Shown: positions 16,801-28,890 of the stretch, piece after piece
Numbering within the stretch: position 1 is the first letter of the stretch
Layout of the letters: every line of letters starts with the position of its first letter
Assembly: GCA_026692845.1 (NCBI GenBank)
Contig: JAPLNM010000044.1
Coordinates: forward strand, 57,849 to 121,848
Direction of reading: 5' to 3'
Origin: Planctomycetota bacterium
GTDB lineage: Bacteria > Planctomycetota > Planctomycetia > Pirellulales > Pirellulaceae
Length of the DNA stretch: 64,000 bases
The notes under the pieces: model-generated
What the model was told of the DNA's origin: nothing
The model's input: the letters and a program-made list of their open reading frames with translations, nothing else
The model's database searches: none
Position numbers and translations under genes: made by a program

Positions 16801-19503
16801 CTAGTCAACGTACAAGAACGCGTTCGACGAGAGCAATGCTTGGCATAGTAGCGACAAGGCTTGCTCGTTGGCTTTGGCCGGCTCGAGCGCTCCAGCGTTG
16901 GGGGACGTGGGCTGTTCGGGATTCGGTTGTGCTAAAATCGCGCGCTGATCGACGAGCCACTGTCCGGTCTGAGTTCGCTGAGACTCCGTCGGTGCGACTC
17001 CAAATGCAAATTGCCAAGCTTGAACGACTTGGGCCATCGGATCATCGCCTGCCTGGCGGATCACACGATTTGCGAAGTGATCGCAGATGCGGATGACCGA
17101 GCTATTGTTCATGAGCATCAGCGACTGGGTGGCGACGGTCGATTCGGAGCGTCGATCGCAGTTGGGCGCTGTTCCTGCCGGATCGAACGGCTCGATGACA
17201 CCAAGAGGCATCGAGCGGCGGATCTGGATATAGACACTGCGGCGGTAGGCGTCGGAAACCTCTTCGTGCTTGGCGACCAGAATTCCGTTTCCGTCACGAG
17301 TCGCTTTGCCAATGATCGTCTGACCGACTTCGTCGGGATTGACGGTGCTCGATGCCCCGTGCATCCGCGACGAGAGCATCCCCGCTGAGGCTAACATGGC
17401 ATCTCGGAGCGATTCGGTCTGGAGGCGTCGTACATTCATCCTGCCTAACCAGAGGTTTTGTGGATCCTTGTCTGGACCTTGGGCAGCTCGCCCCGAGGAG
17501 CGACGATAGGTCTGTGAAAGAAGTATTTCGCGGGAGAGTCGTTTGCGGCTCCAAGCCGATTGGACGAACTCCTTGGCCATCCAATCCAACAGCTCCGGAT
17601 GGGTAGGACGTTCGCCGAGGAGTCCAAGGTCCCCTGGATTCGATGCGATCGCTCGGCCGAAATGATGCATCCAAGTTCGATTCACATAGGATCGCGTCAG
17701 CAGCGGATGGACACCTTGGGTCAGCATCCGGGCAAACTGCAAACGTCGACCTGAGGTCGCTAGGCTCGGATCGTCGGGCGTGAGTTTGTCGTGCTCTGCG
17801 AGAATGCTCAATCCGCCTGGGGCGACGGGTTCCTTGGGCTGCTGGAAATCCCCTCGGTTAAAAAGAAAGGTCGTGGGGATTTCATTTGGGACTTCGGAAA
17901 AGCAAGCCACGAACTCATCGGCCGGTCGCTTGGTTTTGATCTCGGCTTGCTGAGTTTCGTATTTCTTGTTGAATTCGTTGATCCGCGCGCCATCGTAAAG
18001 AATGGCGCTGCCGCGGTCGACATTCAAGCTTGGGTAATCCCGCATAAGCTTTTGTTGGTCCTCGGTCCGCTTGTCGGCTGGCGTGGAGCGGGCTGAGCGA
18101 GCCGGTTCACGCATTTGCTCCGGAAGTTTCATCACTTCTTTGTCAAAGATCTCGTTGACGATGCCATCGAGTTCCATCAGCCGTTTGGCTTCTAGGTCCG
18201 AAAGCTCCTTGTCGACTTCGGAGGCTTTTTGCCTTTGTTCGGCGTTCCAAAGATTCACGAGTCGGGCGTTTTTGTCTCTCCAATTTTTCCAATCCAAGCC
18301 AGGTTCGAACAGCGCTCGGATGCGGTAGTAGTCCCGTTGCGAGATCGGATCGTACCGATGGTCATGGCACTGGGCGCAGCCGACGGTCAATCCTAGAAAA
18401 GAGCTCGATACGATTTTGATCGTGTCGGCGATCAGATCGTTTCGAGCGACGTTTGCCTCGACGCCTTGATGGCCTGTTCCGTCGGGTGCGGTCCTGAGAA
18501 ATCCCGTGGCTGCAAGGAGTCTTCGCTGTTGGGGATCGAGGATTCCCCAAGGTTGGGGCACCAGCTCATCGCCAGCGAGTTGTTCGATGACGAATTGATC
18601 GTAGGGCTCGTCGGCATTGGTGCTCGAAAGGACATAGTCTCGATATTGCCAAGCCCACGGGCGTTCGGTGTCTTGTTCACTGTATCCATCGCTATCGGCA
18701 TACCCCGCTACGTCGAGCCAATGCCGCCCCCAATGCTCGCCGTAACGCGGATCAGCTAGGAGTCGATCCACGGTCCTTTCGTAAGCGTCCAGGCGGGGGT
18801 CGTCGACGAACGCTTGGATCTCCTCCTGGGTCGGTGGGATGCCGAGTAGATCAACGGTTAGCCTTCTGAGGAGTGTGACACGATCGGCCGTTGGTGCTGT
18901 CGGTAGTTGTTTCTCCTGAAGCTTTGCCGATACAAACGCATCGATTGGAGAGTTCATCGCGTGGGCTTGGTCGCAAGCAACCTCGGGCACGCGCACCGTA
19001 GCGACCGGTTGGAACAACCAGAAGTTCCGTTCTTCTTCGGACCAGTCTTCGAGCGTTGGGGTTTGTGGTTCGGGTCTTTTGGTGAGCGCTCCTGCGTCGA
19101 TCCATCGTTGCAGGATCTGTCTTTGTGCATCGGGAATGGTTTTCCCGCCCGGGGGCATTTCACCGGCTTGTACACGCTGGATCAGGAGGCTTTTTTGGGC
19201 GTTTCCGGGCACGATCGCCGAGCCCGAATCGCCGCCTTTGTGCAGCAAGTGCACGAGCCGTAGGTCGAGTCCTGCTTCGCGATGCTCCTGCTCTCCGTGG
19301 CACTGGAAGCAGTGGGCTTTGAGGATCGCTCGAACATCGGTTTCGAAGTGGATTGGGCTAGAGGCGACTTGGTTGTCGCTTCGAGCCGGGGGCTCTGGCG
19401 TTGGATCCTGGGAGAGAGCCTGGGGCAAGCAATCGGTTGCAAAAGCCAGCAGGCCAAGCAGGCCAAACAGGCTCAGAGCCAGCGTCGATCGAATCGGCGG
19501 CAT
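16801..19503 (-). CDS. Planctomycete cytochrome c (PSCyt1) - DUF1549 - DUF1553 protein
   Basis: 900 residues, secreted. Order: signal peptide (LALSLFGLLGLLAFATDC), PSCyt1 heme domain with CFQCH and GEMPPGGK (about 60-150), DUF1549 with LLRRLTVDLLGIPPTQEEI and RYGEHWGRHWLDVAGYADSDGY, a second possible heme motif CAQCHDHRYDPIS, a coiled-coil-like middle, and DUF1553 at the C-terminus (YVNRTWMHHFGRAI, QSLMLMNN). The heme sites suggest redox action in the periplasm, possibly polysaccharide oxidation, but the function is unproven. Forms a two-gene operon with the DUF1501 gene. Confidence 0.92.
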   Translation of the reverse strand: MPPIRSTLALSLFGLLGLLAFATDCLPQALSQDPTPEPPARSDNQVASSPIHFETDVRAILKAHCFQCHGEQEHREAGLDLRLVHLLHKGGDSGSAIVPGNAQKSLLIQRVQAGEMPPGGKTIPDAQRQILQRWIDAGALTKRPEPQTPTLEDWSEEERNFWLFQPVATVRVPEVACDQAHAMNSPIDAFVSAKLQEKQLPTAPTADRVTLLRRLTVDLLGIPPTQEEIQAFVDDPRLDAYERTVDRLLADPRYGEHWGRHWLDVAGYADSDGYSEQDTERPWAWQYRDYVLSSTNADEPYDQFVIEQLAGDELVPQPWGILDPQQRRLLAATGFLRTAPDGTGHQGVEANVARNDLIADTIKIVSSSFLGLTVGCAQCHDHRYDPISQRDYYRIRALFEPGLDWKNWRDKNARLVNLWNAEQRQKASEVDKELSDLEAKRLMELDGIVNEIFDKEVMKLPEQMREPARSARSTPADKRTEDQQKLMRDYPSLNVDRGSAILYDGARINEFNKKYETQQAEIKTKRPADEFVACFSEVPNEIPTTFLFNRGDFQQPKEPVAPGGLSILAEHDKLTPDDPSLATSGRRLQFARMLTQGVHPLLTRSYVNRTWMHHFGRAIASNPGDLGLLGERPTHPELLDWMAKEFVQSAWSRKRLSREILLSQTYRRSSGRAAQGPDKDPQNLWLGRMNVRRLQTESLRDAMLASAGMLSSRMHGASSTVNPDEVGQTIIGKATRDGNGILVAKHEEVSDAYRRSVYIQIRRSMPLGVIEPFDPAGTAPNCDRRSESTVATQSLMLMNNSSVIRICDHFANRVIRQAGDDPMAQVVQAWQFAFGVAPTESQRTQTGQWLVDQRAILAQPNPEQPTSPNAGALEPAKANEQALSLLCQALLSSNAFLYVD

Positions 19504-19668
19504 GATGAATCGCGTGGAGGCAGGGGGAGGAATCGGCAGGAGCTATCACCAGTGATTATAGCATGAATTTAGTCTGTTCGTAAGGAACCGCAGGCAGGTG
19601 AGGGACTCTAAGCGTCCATTCGAAATCCGTTGTTTTATCGTGGGTGGGAGTCTCCTCGGTTGACACAA

Positions 19669-22600
19669 ATGCAAAACAAAACCAATGCCGTACTTGTTCC
19701 TGGAGTCTTGATCGGTTGTTTGGATGAGGCTGGATTGGTCCATCGAAATCTTTGGCTCGCGAATTTTACCGATGTTTCTCTGCGCGGTGGGCCGTCAGAC
19801 GAATGGTTGGTGGTTTCTTCCAAAGAGGTATCGGTTCTGGCCATGCAACCGGATTCCAAGGGACTGGCCGGAGCGGTTCTTTTGCGGAGTGTTGCATGGA
19901 CCGACATCAAGTCCGTAAGGACTCAATCGGGGGTCGGCAGCGGGACATTGCAGTTGCGTGTTGAGGACGATTGGATCGACTGGATTCGGTTCTCGAACGC
20001 CTATGCGACGCGATTCCATAAGATTTCTCGCTTGATGGAAAAGATGCGTGAGTTTCCTGAGACTTGGTCGGAGGATGTTTACGCGGAGTCGCATGACCCG
20101 CATTCGAGCGGTCAGAGTTTCGATGCGCCTGAGTGTCCGAAATGTGCGTTGTATCTGAGCACCAAAGAGGAGAGTTGTCCTCGATGCATGCAGAAAGGGC
20201 AGATACTCCGACGGGTTCATCAATTGCTCCACCCCTATCGACGCGGAGCGATTCTGCTTTGTCTATTGACGATCGCTGGTGTGATTGCTGAGTTGATTCC
20301 ACCTAAGCTCCAGCAGTACATGATCGACAATGTATTGACCGGAAAAGACGAATCCGGAGATCCACGTCAAGTCGACTTCAAAACCGCGTTGCTTTTGATT
20401 GTTTTGGCGCTGGCTGCCTCACGGGTGCTACTGTCGTTTGTTGCGGTTTTCAAGGGCAAGCTAGCGACCTACATCGGGACAGGACTGACCCGTACGCTGC
20501 GTGCCGAGATGGTCCGTAAGTTGCAGAGTTTGGCTGTCGTTTACTATGACCGCCATCAGGTCGGCTCGATGCTTGGCCGGGTCGCCCATGACAGCGAAGC
20601 GATGCATGGACTGATGTATCAGATCACAGGGGGGTTCTTGCTCCAAATCGCCCAGCTCATTGGAGTCGGGGCGATGCTCGTCTGGATCAATCCCAAGCTG
20701 GCTTTATTCACATTGATTCCAGTCCCATTGGTTATTTTGGGGACCTCAATTTTCTGGAGGAAGGTTTATCCGCGTTACTACCGGCTATGGGATGCATCGT
20801 CCAAGCAGATTACTGTATTGAGTGGGATGCTCACGGGGATACGAGTGGTCAAGGCGTTTTCGCAAGAGGATCGAGAGTACGAGCGGTTTTCGAAGTCCAG
20901 TGAGCAGCTGCGAGACTGGCGTCTATGGGTCGAAAACGCGAACGCATGGTACTCTGCGGCCATGTCGATCGTCTTTAGCCTCGGCGGGCTGATTGTCTGG
21001 TACGTCGGAGGTCGCGACGTGATCGGCAACTCGATGAGCCTCGGGGAACTCATCGCCTTCTTGGCCTACCTGGGGATGTTCTACGCACCTTTGAGTGCCC
21101 TGTCGAGCTTCACCTCCTGGTTGACGAGTTTTCTAACCGGCAGCAAACGGGTTTTGGAGTTGCTCGATACACCCTTGACGGTGCTCGAGCCGAGCCATCC
21201 GGTCGCCTGGGAAACCGTCCAAGGAGAGATTCGATTCGAAGAGGTGACGTTTGGGTACGATCGCAACCAACCGGTTTTGAAGAATATCAGTTTCGATGTC
21301 AAGGCAGGCGAGATGGTTGGAATCGTAGGTCGATCCGGATCCGGAAAATCCACGATGGTAAACTTGCTAGGCCGATTCTACGATGTTCAGGAAGGTCGAA
21401 TCTTGGTCGACGGAATCGATCTTCGCGACCTATCGAGCCAGCAACTGCGCGATCGCTTAGGGATCGTTTTCCAAGAGTCCTACATGTTCCGTGGTACGAT
21501 CTGGAGAAACCTGAGCTTTGGCAAACCCATGGCAAGCGTCGAGCAGGGGCTACAGGCAGCCAAGGCCGCCGGTGCGCACGATTTCATCTGCCGACAACAG
21601 CTCGGCTACGAAACGCTTCTGGGAGAGAATGGCTCGGGATTGTCGGGGGGGGAAAAGCAGCGACTGTCGATTGCAAGAACGCTGCTGTATGACCCGAAAA
21701 TTCTGGTGCTCGATGAAGCGACCAGCAACATCGACGCCGAGGCCGAGAAGAGTATCCAAGAGGCGCTCAAAGTGCTGATCCGTGGCCGTACGACCTTGGC
21801 CATCGCTCACCGACTCTCGACGCTTCGCAACGCCGACCGAATCATCGTTTTCGACCAAGGCCGATTGATCGAGCAAGGATCGCACGCCGAACTCTTGGCC
21901 TTAGATGGTACCTATGCAAGGCTGGTGCGTATTCAAACCTCGGTCAGCAAAAATCCGGATGTCGATAAGTTGATCTACAACGCCGCCGAATCGGAAAAAA
22001 ACAAGCGAGCCGCGGCGGTTTCTAACTCCGAGCGCTCGGGTGTTTCGGTCCTAGATCGTCCTGAGTCGAAATCGCGCAAGAGCGATTCAAAGACTGTCGA
22101 CGAGCCCCAAAGGGTTGACGACTCGGAAATGGGCAACTCGGAAATGGGCAATGCAGATACCGATGAAGTGGGCGATGAACTGGGCGATGAACTGGGCGAT
22201 GCTCAAAACACCTCAGCGCCAGCGATCGTGTGGTTTGAGGACTCGCAATGCGAGTTGCGAAGAGGCACGCACGATCGGATCGAGCTTTGGGTCGATGGTA
22301 AGCTCAATGCCGCTTCGGTTTTTATCGTGAAGACCTTTCCATCGAAATATCCAGTCGGATACCTCAGTGTTCGAAGTTGGAAGGAGAACGGCGAAGAGTA
22401 CGAGTGCGGGATGATCCGCGATCTTGGGGAGTGGCGCAGCTCGAACCGAACGTTGGTCGAGGAAATGATCGAACGACGGTATTTGATGCGACGGATACTG
22501 CGAGTACGGAAAAATCAGTTAGAATCTGGATATCTCAATATGGAGGTTGAGACCGACCGAGGGCCATGCAAATTGACGATGCGTTGGACCCAAAGTCAGG

Positions 22601-22725
22601 CGCTCGAATACAGCGAGAACGGCAAATTGCTAATCGATACGTGCGAGAATCGCTACGTCGTCGAGAACGTCGATGCCTTACCCGCAGAAGATCGCGAGCG
22701 ATTCCTTCAATTCATTTACTGGTAG
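19669..22725 (+). CDS. ABC transporter (membrane + ATPase) with N-terminal zinc-ribbon region and C-terminal DUF1854
   Basis: 1018 residues from ATG 19669 (TTG 19660 or 19630 are alternatives; the ribosome site is weak). Four parts: a soluble N-terminal domain ending in a zinc ribbon CPKC...CPRC (about 157-175); an ABC exporter membrane domain with six hydrophobic helices (about 190-460); an ATPase with GRSGSGKST, LSGGEKQRL, ILVLDEATSNIDAEAE and switch His in AIAHRLS; and a C-terminal region (about 870-1018) like DUF1854. In other bacteria DUF1854 is a separate protein beside cyanophycin-associated ABC transporters. An acidic Met/Gly/Asp/Glu linker with short repeats precedes it. Substrate unknown; no cyanophycin genes here. 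Confidence 0.85.
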   Translation: MQNKTNAVLVPGVLIGCLDEAGLVHRNLWLANFTDVSLRGGPSDEWLVVSSKEVSVLAMQPDSKGLAGAVLLRSVAWTDIKSVRTQSGVGSGTLQLRVEDDWIDWIRFSNAYATRFHKISRLMEKMREFPETWSEDVYAESHDPHSSGQSFDAPECPKCALYLSTKEESCPRCMQKGQILRRVHQLLHPYRRGAILLCLLTIAGVIAELIPPKLQQYMIDNVLTGKDESGDPRQVDFKTALLLIVLALAASRVLLSFVAVFKGKLATYIGTGLTRTLRAEMVRKLQSLAVVYYDRHQVGSMLGRVAHDSEAMHGLMYQITGGFLLQIAQLIGVGAMLVWINPKLALFTLIPVPLVILGTSIFWRKVYPRYYRLWDASSKQITVLSGMLTGIRVVKAFSQEDREYERFSKSSEQLRDWRLWVENANAWYSAAMSIVFSLGGLIVWYVGGRDVIGNSMSLGELIAFLAYLGMFYAPLSALSSFTSWLTSFLTGSKRVLELLDTPLTVLEPSHPVAWETVQGEIRFEEVTFGYDRNQPVLKNISFDVKAGEMVGIVGRSGSGKSTMVNLLGRFYDVQEGRILVDGIDLRDLSSQQLRDRLGIVFQESYMFRGTIWRNLSFGKPMASVEQGLQAAKAAGAHDFICRQQLGYETLLGENGSGLSGGEKQRLSIARTLLYDPKILVLDEATSNIDAEAEKSIQEALKVLIRGRTTLAIAHRLSTLRNADRIIVFDQGRLIEQGSHAELLALDGTYARLVRIQTSVSKNPDVDKLIYNAAESEKNKRAAAVSNSERSGVSVLDRPESKSRKSDSKTVDEPQRVDDSEMGNSEMGNADTDEVGDELGDELGDAQNTSAPAIVWFEDSQCELRRGTHDRIELWVDGKLNAASVFIVKTFPSKYPVGYLSVRSWKENGEEYECGMIRDLGEWRSSNRTLVEEMIERRYLMRRILRVRKNQLESGYLNMEVETDRGPCKLTMRWTQSQALEYSENGKLLIDTCENRYVVENVDALPAEDRERFLQFIYW

Positions 22726-22748
22726 TGCTCAATCGAGGAACTTTTCTG

Positions 22749-23894
22749 ATGCGCGCTTGGTCCTGCTCGTTGGCTTTGGCAAGCTTGTTCGTTGCCCAAT
22801 TGGGTACTCCGCTCCTGTTCGGCCAGGAGAAACCTTTGGAAGCCCAGTCGCAGCCTCCCGGAGCGGCGGTCAAGAAATCGGTGCGATTGCCTAGAGCTAC
22901 TCCAGAATCCCAAGGTGTCTCGTCGGCTTCGATCGCGAAATTCGTCCAAGCCGCTGACGAAAAAGTCAATTCGATGCACAGCTTCATGCTGCTAAGGCAT
23001 GGAAAGGTGATTGCGGAAGCGTGGTGGGCTCCCGAAGAGGCCAATAAACCGCATGTGCTCTGGTCGTTGAGCAAGTCGTTCACATCGACCGCCGTCGGGT
23101 TGGCCGTCAGGGATGGTAAGTTATCGCTCCAGGACCGCGTCATGGGTTTTTTCCCGGACTCGCTGCCCGAAGTGCCATCGGACAATCTAAAGTCCATGCG
23201 GGTATTGGATTTGCTCACCATGTCGACTGGCCATCAGGACGAACCGAACATGCGCGGGTCCCAAGATTGGATCAAGACGTTTTTAGCCCATCCGGTCCCT
23301 AAGGAACCAGGAAGTTTCTTCAGATACAACACTCCAGCGACCTTCATGCAGTCGGCGATCGTCCAAAAGGTCACCGGTCAGTCCATCGTCGATTACCTGC
23401 AAACACGCTTATTTGATCCATTGGGAATCGAAGCTCCGAAATGGGATGCCAACCCGCAAGGCATCTCGATTGGAGGGTACGGGCTTTATCTCAAGACCGA
23501 AGACATCGCCAAGTTCGGTCAGTTGTATTTGCAGAAAGGGGTCTGGGAAAACCAGCAACTCATACCGAGCGATTGGGTCCAACTGGCGACCGACAAGCAG
23601 GTGTCCAACGGGACCGATGCGGCGAGTGATTGGAATCAGGGTTACGGCTTTCAATTTTGGAGATGTCGGCACAATGCGTTTCGGGGCGATGGTAAGGACG
23701 GGCAGTTTTGCATCGTATTGCCCGACCAAGACGCGGTGGTCGTGATGACTGCGAATACAACCAACATGCAAGCGCAATTGAGCCTCGTCTGGGAGCATTT
23801 GCTCGGCGAGTTTCAAGAAAAACCGCTGCCTGAGGCCCCCACGGATCGAGAGATTCTTGAAGGTGCCTGCGCCGTACTTCGAGCCAGAAGATAA
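22749..23894 (+). CDS. Secreted serine hydrolase, beta-lactamase/esterase fold
   Basis: 381 residues with a signal peptide (MRAWSCSLALASLFVAQLG). Class C beta-lactamase-like motifs: SLSKSFTS (Ser nucleophile with Lys), then FRYNTPATF as the Tyr-Asn motif, and DGQFCIVLP replacing the usual HxG loop. Such proteins are peptidases, esterases or amidases of unknown substrate; true beta-lactamase activity is not implied. The gene starts 23 bases after the ABC transporter and may be co-transcribed with it. Longer in-frame starts would overlap the transporter and are rejected. Confidence 0.82.
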   Translation: MRAWSCSLALASLFVAQLGTPLLFGQEKPLEAQSQPPGAAVKKSVRLPRATPESQGVSSASIAKFVQAADEKVNSMHSFMLLRHGKVIAEAWWAPEEANKPHVLWSLSKSFTSTAVGLAVRDGKLSLQDRVMGFFPDSLPEVPSDNLKSMRVLDLLTMSTGHQDEPNMRGSQDWIKTFLAHPVPKEPGSFFRYNTPATFMQSAIVQKVTGQSIVDYLQTRLFDPLGIEAPKWDANPQGISIGGYGLYLKTEDIAKFGQLYLQKGVWENQQLIPSDWVQLATDKQVSNGTDAASDWNQGYGFQFWRCRHNAFRGDGKDGQFCIVLPDQDAVVVMTANTTNMQAQLSLVWEHLLGEFQEKPLPEAPTDREILEGACAVLRARR

Positions 23895-23924
23895 TTTTTG
23901 GTTCGACCAGATAACCCGGTTTCA

Positions 23925-23938
23925 ATCCCCATGGGGAT
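23925..23938. promoter_or_regulatory. 14-bp perfect palindrome upstream of regulator gene
   Basis: ATCCCCATGGGGAT lies in the 143-base gap between the serine hydrolase and the LuxR-type gene, about 100 bases before its start. It could be an operator for a dimeric regulator or a weak end-of-transcript hairpin; nothing further supports either. Confidence 0.3.
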
Positions 23939-24037
23939 CCATTATTATTAGGCGGTTCGACGGTGTTGTTCATCAATCCGTCGAACTCTTAACGCCTGAT
24001 CCTTTCCGATTTAACTGTTCGCAACAGTTCTCTTACC

Positions 24038-24679
24038 GTGACACCTCTTCATGATCTTCTGTTGGTAACCAACTATGACATCGACAGGATCGGTATTGCT
24101 AAGATCTTGGACAATTCGATGCGTTACAAGGTTCATCTACTCAAACCCAATCTCATCGCAGCATCGTTTTTCGATGGACTCAACTCAACTCCGATCGGTC
24201 TGATCGATATCGAGTTGCACGATATGGATCCTGTATTGGTGGCTATGCATCTATCGGAGTGTCGGCCTGGGATTCCCCTGTTGTTTTTCGCCAGAGGGGA
24301 GTCCCCTGAGTTGTTCTTGCGGGGCGTCAGGAACGGGATAATCGGAACCGTACAAAAGACCGATAGTCCCCAGGCACTGCTGCGTAAACTCGACTTGGCC
24401 CTGCACAAGCAAATTCTTTGGAACAAGGAAGAGTTGAAACGCATTCAGGCTTGTTTCTCACTTGATCCTTGCGTGTCACGTTTGGAAATGCCCCTGACGC
24501 AACGCGAATCCTACGTTCTGAGCAAGCTGATATGTGGAATGACCAACAGACAGATCGCTGATGAATTGTCGATAAGTTACGAGTCGGTCAAGGTGCTCGT
24601 CCAGCATATCTTGCGCAAGATCGGGGTAACGGATCGAACCCAAGCGGCTGTTTGGGCTGTGCGCAAGCGGTTGTTCTAA
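24038..24679 (+). CDS. LuxR-family regulator with atypical receiver domain
   Basis: 213 residues, GTG start. Residues 1-125 have receiver-like order: Asp57 in GLIDIEL at the phosphorylation position and Lys in TVQKTDSP, but the N-terminal acidic pair is replaced (LLLVTNYD) and the conserved Thr/Ser is Ala (LLFFARG). Residues 148-213 are a GerE/LuxR helix-turn-helix: LTQRESYVLSKLICGMTNRQIADELSISYESVKVLVQHILRKIG in segments. No histidine kinase is adjacent. Either an orphan response regulator or a phosphorylation-independent variant. Confidence 0.8.
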   Translation: MTPLHDLLLVTNYDIDRIGIAKILDNSMRYKVHLLKPNLIAASFFDGLNSTPIGLIDIELHDMDPVLVAMHLSECRPGIPLLFFARGESPELFLRGVRNGIIGTVQKTDSPQALLRKLDLALHKQILWNKEELKRIQACFSLDPCVSRLEMPLTQRESYVLSKLICGMTNRQIADELSISYESVKVLVQHILRKIGVTDRTQAAVWAVRKRLF

Positions 24680-24779
24680 GAATTCGTGTCTTGGTTTGGC
24701 CCACGGCGTTGGAGTATTAGGATATACTCGCGGCCCATAAACACGTCGGACCCCTTGGATTCACGACATCGAGCAACTT

Positions 24780-25229
24780 TTGATCAACCCTTACGAATCT
24801 CCCCGGTGCAACGACACGCTGCCCAGGCCCCCCGGACCGGTTCCTAGCCTCCTGGGTACGTATCTGATCACCGCCGTCTTTACTCTCGCATCACTTGTCG
24901 GATTCTTATCGGTATTGGTTCCCGAGGTTACGGCTTACACTTCCTCGCGATTTGGGGCGATCGGGTTGATCCTGTGTTTGAACCCTCTGATATTCCTTGT
25001 TCCCTCATTGCGAAATCCGAACGTATCGAACTTCGCTGCCTCGGCCTTCATGACCCTGGCCATCGGGATAATCAATTCCTTATTCCTGTTGGTCTTAGGC
25101 GACTCCCAGTGGATTTACATGGTGCTGCCGTTTGTTATCGCGGGAGTTTATTTAGCTTGGCAAGCCATCAAGCGGATTGGCGCAGCCCCATTGCTTGATG
25201 AAGAAAATGCCACAAACGACTCGGATTGA
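24780..25229 (+). CDS. Small integral membrane protein with NPYESP start
   Basis: 149 residues, TTG start. The N-terminal NPYESPR tag is common in planctomycete small membrane proteins of unknown function. Four hydrophobic segments follow (about 25-47, 58-76, 84-106, 112-130), ending in a polar tail. No ATG is available in frame and no strong ribosome site is seen, so the exact start is uncertain. It is followed by a bidirectional hairpin shared with katG. Confidence 0.65.
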   Translation: MINPYESPRCNDTLPRPPGPVPSLLGTYLITAVFTLASLVGFLSVLVPEVTAYTSSRFGAIGLILCLNPLIFLVPSLRNPNVSNFAASAFMTLAIGIINSLFLLVLGDSQWIYMVLPFVIAGVYLAWQAIKRIGAAPLLDEENATNDSD

Positions 25230-25252
25230 TGCATTCGGTTTTGGGAATCAAG

Positions 25253-25287
25253 CCATCGCGCAAATGGGGGTGCCAGTTGCGCGATGG
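25253..25287. terminator. Bidirectional terminator hairpin
   Basis: CCATCGCGCAA (25253-25263) pairs perfectly with TTGCGCGATGG (25277-25287), 11 bp with a 13-nt loop, between two convergent genes. T-tracts are weak on both sides. Confidence 0.6.
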
Positions 25288-25312
25288 AACCTAATGATAT
25301 CCATCAGACGGT

Positions 25313-27955
<2,643 letters not shown>

Positions 27956-28023
27956 TAGAAGAATCGCCTGTGTTTTTATTGGGTTTTTCTTCATTGTTTG
28001 GATTCGACGCAAGGAGCCTGACG

Positions 28024-28890
28024 GTGGAATTCGATCAACTGCGGCATTTTTTGAGTGTGGTACGGTGGGGTAATTTTTCGCGGGCTGCCGAGGATATCGG
28101 AATGTCCCAATCGGCCTTGAGTCGGTCCGTGCTGCGGCTCGAAGAACAATTGGGCCGCCCGTTGCTCAATCGCCAATCCCGAAAAGTTGTCGTGACCGAA
28201 GCAGGACGGACGTTGGAGTTGCGAGCAAGGGAGTTGTTAGGACGTGTAGAAGACATCCAAACCGAGTTGAGCGATGACGGGAAACATGGAACGATCCGCG
28301 TTGGATCGATCCCGACGATCGCTCCGTATTTTCTTCCAACGCGATTGCGAGCGTTTCAGTCCCAGTTTCCGAATGCAAAAGTGGTTGTTCAGGAGGACAC
28401 GACGTCGAATTTGTTACGCAGGTTGCATGACGGAGAGGTAGATGTTGCCATCGCGGCGCTTCCGATCGAAAGCAAGTACTTGAAAGTCGAGCCGTTGTTC
28501 GATGAGGAACTCAAGCTACTAGTCAACCATGAGGATCCTTTGGCACAAAAAGACTCCGTTCGATGGAGCGACTTGGAACATCGCACGTTCATCTTAATGG
28601 GCGAAGCGCACTGCTTGACGACCAATGTGATTTCCTTTTGCCACCAGAAGAACATGTTTCCGCTGACCATGGAGCGAACAGCGCAACTTGCTATGCTTCA
28701 GGAACTCGTCTCGCTCGGGCACGGCGTGAGCTTGATTCCTCAAATGGCTGCGGTTGTAGATCGCAGCCCAGACCGAGTCTATCGCTCGCTCGCGGGGGTT
28801 CGCCCGAAGCGGACCGTGATCTTGGTCACCAATCCCTACCGCTATGCGAGTCGATTACAAAACTCGTTCTTCGAGGCGATGCGAAGTTGA
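28024..28890 (+). CDS. oxyR: LysR-family peroxide sensor, OxyR-like
   Basis: 288 residues from GTG 28024, with AGGAG seven bases upstream; the ORF could extend upstream but this start gives the canonical MEFDQLRHFLSVVRWGNFSRAAEDIGMSQSALSRSV helix-turn-helix. The regulatory domain has Cys197 and Cys206 in EAHCLTTNVISFCHQ, the same spacing (C-x8-C) and nearly the same positions as the redox pair Cys199/Cys208 of E. coli OxyR. It probably forms a disulfide on H2O2 exposure and activates the divergent katG. Full-length, no oddities. Confidence 0.88.
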   Translation: MEFDQLRHFLSVVRWGNFSRAAEDIGMSQSALSRSVLRLEEQLGRPLLNRQSRKVVVTEAGRTLELRARELLGRVEDIQTELSDDGKHGTIRVGSIPTIAPYFLPTRLRAFQSQFPNAKVVVQEDTTSNLLRRLHDGEVDVAIAALPIESKYLKVEPLFDEELKLLVNHEDPLAQKDSVRWSDLEHRTFILMGEAHCLTTNVISFCHQKNMFPLTMERTAQLAMLQELVSLGHGVSLIPQMAAVVDRSPDRVYRSLAGVRPKRTVILVTNPYRYASRLQNSFFEAMRS

